From the NCBI GenBank assembly GCA_937888775.1, contig CALAQT010000255.1:1-10724 (forward strand): a DNA stretch of 10,724 nt. Reading direction: 5' to 3'. The stretch is from an uncultured Actinomycetes bacterium (GTDB taxonomy: Bacteria; Actinomycetota; Thermoleophilia; Solirubrobacterales; Solirubrobacteraceae). The notes under the pieces were generated by a model, which had not been told where the DNA came from, made no database searches, and saw nothing but the letters and a program-made list of their open reading frames with translations. Below, one piece after another: positions 6,307 through 10,724 of the stretch. The position numbers and the translations under genes were made by a program. The stretch's first letter is position 1. Each line of letters opens with the position of its first letter.

Positions 6307-7617
6307 ATGATCGCCGACGAACTCCAGCAGGAGACGACCGAGCTACTGGCGGCGCTGGTGCGCCTGAACACCGTCAATCCGCCCGGCAACGAGCGCCCCG
6401 TGATCGAGCACCTGGAGCGCTACCTCCAGTCCGCCGGACTGCGCACCGAGGTGCTGGCCGCCGACGACGCCCGGCCGAACCTGGTCGCCGATCTGGCCGG
6501 CGAGCGCGACGGCCCGACGCTGTGCTTCCTGGGTCACGTCGACACGGTGCTGGCCGACGCGTCCGAGTGGACCCACGGCCCGTGGTCGGCGGAACTGGCC
6601 GACGGCTACCTGTGGGGTCGCGGCGCGATCGACATGAAGTCCCAGGTCGCCGCGGAGGCGGTCGCCGCCGTCAGCCTAGCCCGTGAGGGATGGCGACCGG
6701 CGCGGGGGACGCTGAAGCTGGTGTTCGTCTCCGACGAGGAGACCGGCGGCGAGTTCGGCGCCGACTGGCTGACCGCCACCCACCCTGACAAGGTCCGCTG
6801 TGACCTGCTGCTCAACGAGGGCGCCGGGCAGGTGTTCGAATACGGCGAGAGGCGGCGCTACGGCGTCTGCTGCGCGGAGAAGGGGATCTTTCGCTTCACG
6901 GTCACCGCGCGCGGTGCGGCCGGCCACGCCGCGCTGCCCAAGACCGGCGACAACGCGCTGCTGAAGCTCGGGCCGGTGCTGGCCCGGCTGGCCAGCCAAC
7001 CGGACTCCTTTGAGCTCACCGAGGCGCCTGCCGCTCTGCTGGCGGGCCTGGGCGAGGACCCGAGCGACCCGGCGCTCGCGCTGCAGCGGATCGCGGCCCA
7101 AGATCCGTCGCTGCTGATCTTCCTGGAGCCGATGCTCGGCGTGACGCTGACCCCGACGATGATCAGCGCGTCGGAGAAGATCAACGTGATCCCTTCCCGC
7201 GCACAGCTCAAGGTCGACTGCCGGGTCCCGCCCGGGCTGGGTGAGGACGCGGCCCGCCGGCGAATCGACGAGGTCCTGGGCGGCGAGACCGAAGACCTGC
7301 GGATCGACTTCACCGAGAAGGTCCCGGGCAATGGGTCCGCGGTCACCAGCGTGCTGATGGACGCCATCGAGCGCTGGGTGAAGGCCAACGATCCGGGCGC
7401 CGGGACGGTTCCCGTGATCCTGCCCGGCTTCTCTGACTCGCGCTGGTTTCGCCACGCGTTTCCCGATTGCGTGGCCTACGGCTTCTTTCCCCAGCGCTAC
7501 CAGACGCTCCAGCAGGCGGCGCCGCTGATGCACAACGCCGACGAGCGGATCGACGTGCGCGATCTCGGCTTCGCCGCGCGCTTCTATGCCGACGTCGCTC
7601 GTGAACTGCTCGGCTGA
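6307..7617 (+). CDS. M20/M25/M40-family metallo-hydrolase (ArgE/DapE/CPG2-like)
   Basis: A 436-residue cytoplasmic di-zinc hydrolase that should cleave an amide bond in a peptide or N-acyl amino acid. Ligand motifs are all present in order: GHVDTV (His77, Asp79), GRGAIDMK (Asp109, bridging), SDEETGG (Glu144 general base, Glu145 ligand), LLNEGAG (Glu171) and HNADERIDV near the end (His409). RFTVTARGAAGHAALP at about 197-212 begins the lid/dimerisation domain, with its conserved Gly-His. Length is normal, with no signal peptide. The N-terminal LLAALVRLNTVNPPGNE is typical of the ArgE/DapE branch. Acetylornithine deacetylase, succinyl-diaminopimelate desuccinylase or a general peptidase cannot be separated from sequence alone, and no arginine or lysine pathway genes are nearby. 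The 3' end overlaps the decayed transporter frame by 34 bp. Confidence 0.92.
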   Translation: MIADELQQETTELLAALVRLNTVNPPGNERPVIEHLERYLQSAGLRTEVLAADDARPNLVADLAGERDGPTLCFLGHVDTVLADASEWTHGPWSAELADGYLWGRGAIDMKSQVAAEAVAAVSLAREGWRPARGTLKLVFVSDEETGGEFGADWLTATHPDKVRCDLLLNEGAGQVFEYGERRRYGVCCAEKGIFRFTVTARGAAGHAALPKTGDNALLKLGPVLARLASQPDSFELTEAPAALLAGLGEDPSDPALALQRIAAQDPSLLIFLEPMLGVTLTPTMISASEKINVIPSRAQLKVDCRVPPGLGEDAARRRIDEVLGGETEDLRIDFTEKVPGNGSAVTSVLMDAIERWVKANDPGAGTVPVILPGFSDSRWFRHAFPDCVAYGFFPQRYQTLQQAAPLMHNADERIDVRDLGFAARFYADVARELLG

Positions 7618-8306
7618 CGGCCGCGCCGGTCCGCCTCTCCGGCCGGGCCGCCGCCGAGATGGCGAACCGAGCCCGACACCAGCGCCGCCAGCAGCAGGAT
7701 GAGCCCAATCGCACTGCCGACTCCCAGCACGCTGCGGGGACCGACGGCGCTCGCCAGCGGCCCGGCCAGGAGGTAGCCGAGCGGGAGCAGGGCCGGCGAG
7801 CCCATCCGGTCATAGGCGCTGACCCGTGACAGAGCGTGGGGTGGGATGTGGCGGGCCAGCGCCGTCTCCCATCAGATCATCAGCAGCGAGGAGCCACAGC
7901 CCGTGCCGAACGCCAACGCGATCACCACGCCCACCGGCGCGCCCAGCGCGAAGACGACGTCCTGCATCGGCCGGGCGAGGATCAGCAGCAGCTCCCAGAT
8001 CAGCACCGCGCCGGCGAAGATCCGGATCGCCAGCGTCCCGTGCAGCGCGGCTCGCAGCCAGTCGGTGACGATCATGATCCGGTGGCGCGGCAGGCGATCG
8101 GCCCACACGCCTCCGAACAGGATCAGCACTACCAGCGGGAGTGTCTGGGCGGCGAGCACCAGACCCAGGTCGGTCGGCGATCCGGTCAGCTGGGTGATGA
8201 ACAGGCCCAGCGAGACGACCACCGCCTGGTCGCCGACCGCGCTCGCCGATTGACCCAGGAGCAGATAGCGAAAATCTGGATAGCGCAGAACGCCGCAGAT
8301 ACGAAC
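7584..8306 (-). pseudogene. Decayed MFS transporter (MFS_3-like) with internal deletion and nonsense codon
   Basis: One leftward frame carries both ends of an MFS exporter. The N-terminal part reads VLRYPDFRYLLLGQSASAVG, then GLFITQLTGSPTDLGLVLAA, a GGVWADRLPRHR loop between helices 2 and 3, and IWELLLILA (helix 4). It then passes directly into ALGAPVGVVIALAFGTG and, after an in-frame TGA (7874-7872), WETALARHIPPHALSRVSAYD and LLPLGYLLAGPLASAVG, which belong to the last three helices of the family. The middle, roughly helices 4 to 9, seems to be missing, with the join near 7965-7985. The whole remnant is about 240 codons against about 400-430 expected. Upstream a TGA at 8309-8307 lies in frame and no normal start exists; the first in-frame GTG (8222) would cut helix 1. 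Loss of function is nearly certain. The family assignment and deletion rest on recalled family structure. Confidence 0.85.
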
Positions 8307-8345
8307 TCACGACACACTCTCGACGGGACCGGGGGGACTGAAACA

Positions 8346-8379
8346 GCCGCCGCGGGTGCCCTCACCGGGCGACGGCGGC
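8346..8379. terminator. GC-rich hairpin between the MFS remnant and pncB
   Basis: GCCGCCG (8346-8352) pairs with CGGCGGC (8373-8379), enclosing a second stem GGTG/CACC (8355-8358, 8363-8366) with a 4-nt loop. There is no T-run after it on either strand, so intrinsic termination is uncertain. It lies in the 151-bp gap before pncB. Confidence 0.25.
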
Positions 8380-8445
8380 GCGGGGGCGAGTCAGCGTCGA
8401 GCAAGCGGGAGCATCGTCCTTCCAGGGCTACCAAGCGGGGCAAAA

Positions 8446-8451
8446 TAAGAT
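8446..8451 (+). promoter_or_regulatory. Candidate -10 box of pncB, 6 bp before the ATG
   Basis: TAAGAT, in an A-rich patch (CAAAATAAGAT), matches TATAAT at 4/6 and ends exactly 6 bp before the ATG at 8458. No Shine-Dalgarno sequence lies between, so a leaderless message is the simplest reading. Confidence 0.5.
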
Positions 8452-8457
8452 CTCGGC

Positions 8458-9549
8458 ATGGCGACGCAGGTGTCCACCCGTCTTGACCCGGAGATCTTCC
8501 GACTGCCGGTCGACCGCATCCGGGACGGCTACTACTCCGACGCGTACTTCGTGCTCACCAAGACGCTGCTGGAGTCAGAGGATCACCATCCCCGCGTAAC
8601 GATGCAGGTCTTCCAGAAGCGCGATTCCGTGCTGGGCGGGATCGACGAGGCGATCGCGATCCTCAAGACGTGCGCCGGATTGCACCGGGACGGCGCCTGG
8701 ATCTCCGGCTGGGACCAGCTGGAGGTGCAGGCCCTCAAGGAGGGAGACCGGATCGCGCCGCGTGAGACGGTGATGACGATCGAGGGGGATTACAGCCTGT
8801 TCGTCCACCTGGAGACCGTCTACCTCGGCGTGCTGGCTCGGCGCTCGCTGGTGATGCGCAACGTCAGCGAGGTCGTGGAGGCGGCCGGCAGCAAGCAGAT
8901 CTTCTACTTCCCCGCCCGCCATGACCACTGGCTCGTGCAGACCGGCGACGGCTGGAGCGCGCACGTCGCCGGAGCGATCGGGGTCTCGACCGACGCCCAG
9001 GCCTCCTGGTGGGGCGGGCGCGGGATCGGAACGGTCCCCCACGGACTGATCGCCGCCTACGGCGGGGACACTGTCCAGGCCTCGGTCAAGTTCGCCGAGC
9101 ACTTCCACCGCGAGATGAACATCACCGTGCTGGTCGACTTCGAGAACGACTCGGTCAAGACCGCGCTGGACGTCGCGGAGGCCCTGGGCCCCAAGTTGTG
9201 GGGCGTGCGCCTGGACACGTCCGAGCAGCTGGTCGACAGGTCCCTGATCGACGAGATGGGTGGCTTTAACCCCACCGGCGTAAACCGCCGGCTGGTGGAG
9301 AAGGTGCGCGGCGCACTGGACGGCGCAGGCTTCACCGACGTGCGGATCGTCGCCAGCGGGGGCTTCAACGCGCAACGGATCAGGGAGTTCGAATCCCAGG
9401 GTGTGCCGGTCGACGCCTACGGTGTCGGCTCGTCGCTGATCCGCGGCGAGAACGACTTCACCGCCGACGTCGTGCTGCTCGACGGGCACCCCTGCGCGAA
9501 GGTCGGACGGGCCTATGCGCCAAACCCCCGACTGGAAAAGGTTCAGTGA
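8458..9549 (+). CDS. pncB: Nicotinate phosphoribosyltransferase (NAD salvage), short form
   Basis: A 363-residue enzyme that should join nicotinate to phosphoribosyl pyrophosphate, giving nicotinate mononucleotide for NAD salvage in the cytoplasm. Seen here: the N-terminal DGYYSDAYFVLTKTLLE with substrate-strand residues; an early barrel-like region EGDRIAPRETVMTIEGDYS, shared with quinolinate and nicotinate phosphoribosyltransferases; GTVPHGLIAAYGGDTV (191-206), where His195 is the likely phosphorylated histidine; the strand ITVLVDFEND; WGVRLDTSEQ (248-257); RIVASGGFNAQRI (296-308); and the phosphate-binding YGVGSSLIRG (321-330). Length fits the short archaeal-type branch, not the ~450-residue bacterial PncB. 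A nicotinamide- or quinolinate-specific relative is less likely. It starts at ATG 8458 with a -10-like box 6 bp upstream. A small hairpin starts at its stop codon, and ftsH follows after 54 bp. Confidence 0.85.
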   Translation: MATQVSTRLDPEIFRLPVDRIRDGYYSDAYFVLTKTLLESEDHHPRVTMQVFQKRDSVLGGIDEAIAILKTCAGLHRDGAWISGWDQLEVQALKEGDRIAPRETVMTIEGDYSLFVHLETVYLGVLARRSLVMRNVSEVVEAAGSKQIFYFPARHDHWLVQTGDGWSAHVAGAIGVSTDAQASWWGGRGIGTVPHGLIAAYGGDTVQASVKFAEHFHREMNITVLVDFENDSVKTALDVAEALGPKLWGVRLDTSEQLVDRSLIDEMGGFNPTGVNRRLVEKVRGALDGAGFTDVRIVASGGFNAQRIREFESQGVPVDAYGVGSSLIRGENDFTADVVLLDGHPCAKVGRAYAPNPRLEKVQ

Positions 9550-9567
9550 TCGGCCCGTCCGGCCGAT
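9549..9567. terminator. 7-bp-stem hairpin at the pncB stop codon
   Basis: ATCGGCC (9549-9555) and GGCCGAT (9561-9567) are perfect inverted arms around a 5-nt loop. The stem begins in the last base of the pncB stop codon. No T-run follows, so it may only weaken read-through or protect the pncB mRNA end. ftsH starts 37 bp later. Confidence 0.35.
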
Positions 9568-9583
9568 GATTGAGCCAGGAGCC

Positions 9584-9607
9584 ATGGATTCCGCCGAGCA
9601 CTCATGA
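9584..9607 (+). other. Possible seven-codon leader frame overlapping the ftsH start
   Basis: ATG at 9584 opens a frame encoding MDSAEHS that ends in TGA at 9605-9607, overlapping the ftsH ATG as ATGA. AGGAG (9577-9581) is the only good ribosome-site sequence before ftsH, but it lies 2 bp from this ATG, closer than ideal, and 22 bp from the ftsH ATG, too far. The frame could deliver ribosomes to ftsH by coupling. Such a short frame may also be chance. Confidence 0.25.
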
Positions 9608-10724
9608 TCCGCACCGCCTTCCTCGGGTATCCCGACGCGTACTCGTGGCTGCACGATTGGCTGCCGATCATCCTGATGGCGGTGCTGGTCTTCTGCGTAG
9701 TCGGGCTGATGCGCCGGATGCCACGATCGCGTCCGACGGAGATCCGCCCCGAGGCCTCGCCCCAGATCGGCTGGGCCGACATCGCCGGAGTCGACGAGGC
9801 CAAGGAGGAGCTGCGCGAGGTGGTCGACTACCTGCGTGATCCCAAGCGCTTCAAGGAGCTGGGGGCCAACGTGCCCAAGGGGATCCTGTTGCATGGACCA
9901 CCGGGGACGGGCAAGACGCTGTTGGCCAAGGCGCTCGCGCACGAGTCGGGCGCCACCTTCTTCTCCCAGTCGGCCGCGTCGTTCGTCGAGATGTTCGTAG
10001 GCGTGGGTTCGGCTCGGATCCGGCGCCTGTTCAAGAGCGCGCGCGATCGCGCCCCCGCGATCGTATTCATCGACGAGCTCGACGCCATCGGCGGGCACCG
10101 CGGGATGGACAGCTCGGGCGAGCGCGACCAGACGCTCAACCAGCTGCTGGTCGAGATGGATGGCTTCACGTCACGCAAGGACGTGGTCGTGGTCGCCGCC
10201 TCGAACCTGCTCGACAAGCTCGATCCGGCACTGCTGAGGCCGGGACGCTTTGATCGTCAGATCTTCGTCTCGCCTCCTGACGTCGGCGGCCGTGAGCGGA
10301 TCCTGGCCGTTCACTCGCGTAACAAGCCGCTCGACGACGACGTCGATTTCGAGCTGCTGGCGCGCCAGACCTCGGGTCTGACCGGCGCCGATCTGGCCAA
10401 CATCTGCAACGAGGCGGCGATCCTCACAGCGCGCCGGGGTGCCGGCCGGCTGCAGATGCAGGACTTCGACTCGGCCCTGGAGCGCGTCGTGGCCGGAATG
10501 CAGTCCCGGCGCACGCTGAGCGATCACGAGAAGCGGGTGATCGCCTACCACGAGGCCGGCCACGCGCTCTGCGGAGAGCTGCTGCCGTCCGTGGACCGCG
10601 TGCACCGGATCTCGATCGTTCCCCGCGGGCGCGCGCTCGGGTACACGCTGAACCTGCCCGATGAGGACCGCTACCTGAAGACGCGTGAGGAGCTGATCGA
10701 CTTCATGACGATGCTGCTCGGCGG
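9604..10724 (+). CDS. ftsH: FtsH-like AAA+ zinc metalloprotease with a single N-terminal membrane helix, 3' end outside the window
   Basis: 373 codons are visible. FtsH proteases unfold and degrade membrane and short-lived cytosolic proteins as a membrane-bound hexamer. In order: one membrane helix (about 19-36, LPIILMAVLVFCVVGLM); linker; the AAA+ start WADIAGVDEAKEELREVV; Walker A GPPGTGKT (98-105); pore loop MFVGVG; Walker B FIDELDAIGG (Asp157-Glu158); second region of homology LDPALLRPGRFDRQI with both arginine fingers; then the protease start with zinc motif HEAGH (316-320). The third zinc ligand lies past the window edge. E. coli FtsH has HEAGH at about 414, so this protein is about 98 residues shorter before it; the second helix and extracytoplasmic domain are missing. 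No in-frame start exists upstream, because a TGA sits at 9571-9573. Spacing of 54 bp suggests possible co-transcription with pncB. Confidence 0.93.
   Translation, partial: MIRTAFLGYPDAYSWLHDWLPIILMAVLVFCVVGLMRRMPRSRPTEIRPEASPQIGWADIAGVDEAKEELREVVDYLRDPKRFKELGANVPKGILLHGPPGTGKTLLAKALAHESGATFFSQSAASFVEMFVGVGSARIRRLFKSARDRAPAIVFIDELDAIGGHRGMDSSGERDQTLNQLLVEMDGFTSRKDVVVVAASNLLDKLDPALLRPGRFDRQIFVSPPDVGGRERILAVHSRNKPLDDDVDFELLARQTSGLTGADLANICNEAAILTARRGAGRLQMQDFDSALERVVAGMQSRRTLSDHEKRVIAYHEAGHALCGELLPSVDRVHRISIVPRGRALGYTLNLPDEDRYLKTREELIDFMTMLLG

Noticed and set aside
6676..7533. A 285-codon minus-strand frame opposite the M20 hydrolase
   Set aside because: It is fully inside a well-supported gene on the other strand and shows no domain or start signal.
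8575..10098. A 507-codon open frame on the minus strand across pncB and the start of ftsH
   Set aside because: It is antisense to two clearly identified proteins. Its translation is rich in Arg, Asp, His and Gln with no recognisable domain, as expected from the complement of high-GC coding sequence.

Overview
The window is GC-rich DNA with tightly packed bacterial genes. Codons prefer G/C at the third position, genes overlap by four bases, and -10-like hexamers sit almost directly before several ATG codons. This suggests a high-GC actinomycete. The Thermoleophilia/Solirubrobacterales are my best guess from the family mix (PspC-kinase-regulator trio, short nicotinate phosphoribosyltransferase, FtsH), but that is inference.

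Layout, left to right: (1) the 5' part of a leftward GNAT-like protein with a four-unit 15-bp in-frame tandem repeat; (2) a 182-bp divergent control region with two small dyads; (3) a rightward operon of three genes joined by 4-bp overlaps: a PspC-domain membrane protein with a LiaF/ToastRack-like beta domain, a HisKA_3 sensor kinase and a NarL/LuxR response regulator. The kinase reading frame is broken inside its ATPase domain. (4) Two leftward genes, rarA (AAA+ replication-recombination ATPase) and, upstream of it, hisN-like (inositol-monophosphatase-fold phosphatase); rarA converges on the regulator with one base between stops. (5) A 454-bp gene-free divergent spacer with three copies of an 18-bp motif, two of them forming a perfect 20-bp inverted repeat. 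(6) A rightward M20-family metallo-hydrolase. (7) A leftward decayed MFS transporter with no start, an in-frame TGA and an apparent loss of about half its membrane helices. (8) A rightward nicotinate phosphoribosyltransferase. (9) The 5' part of an ftsH gene, cut by the window end, whose product lacks the usual extracytoplasmic domain.

The PspC/kinase/regulator operon resembles LiaFSR/Psp envelope-stress modules: a membrane protein that senses or restrains, a kinase, and a transcription factor. A 16-bp dyad upstream of the operon is a plausible autoregulatory site. RarA, HisN, M20 hydrolase, PncB and FtsH are housekeeping-type genes with no obvious joint pathway. I see no RNA gene, CRISPR array, insertion sequence or phage gene. 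The items most worth a second look are the kinase frameshift, the three-copy 18-bp motif, the minimal FtsH, the decayed transporter and the near-uniform promoter-to-ATG spacing.
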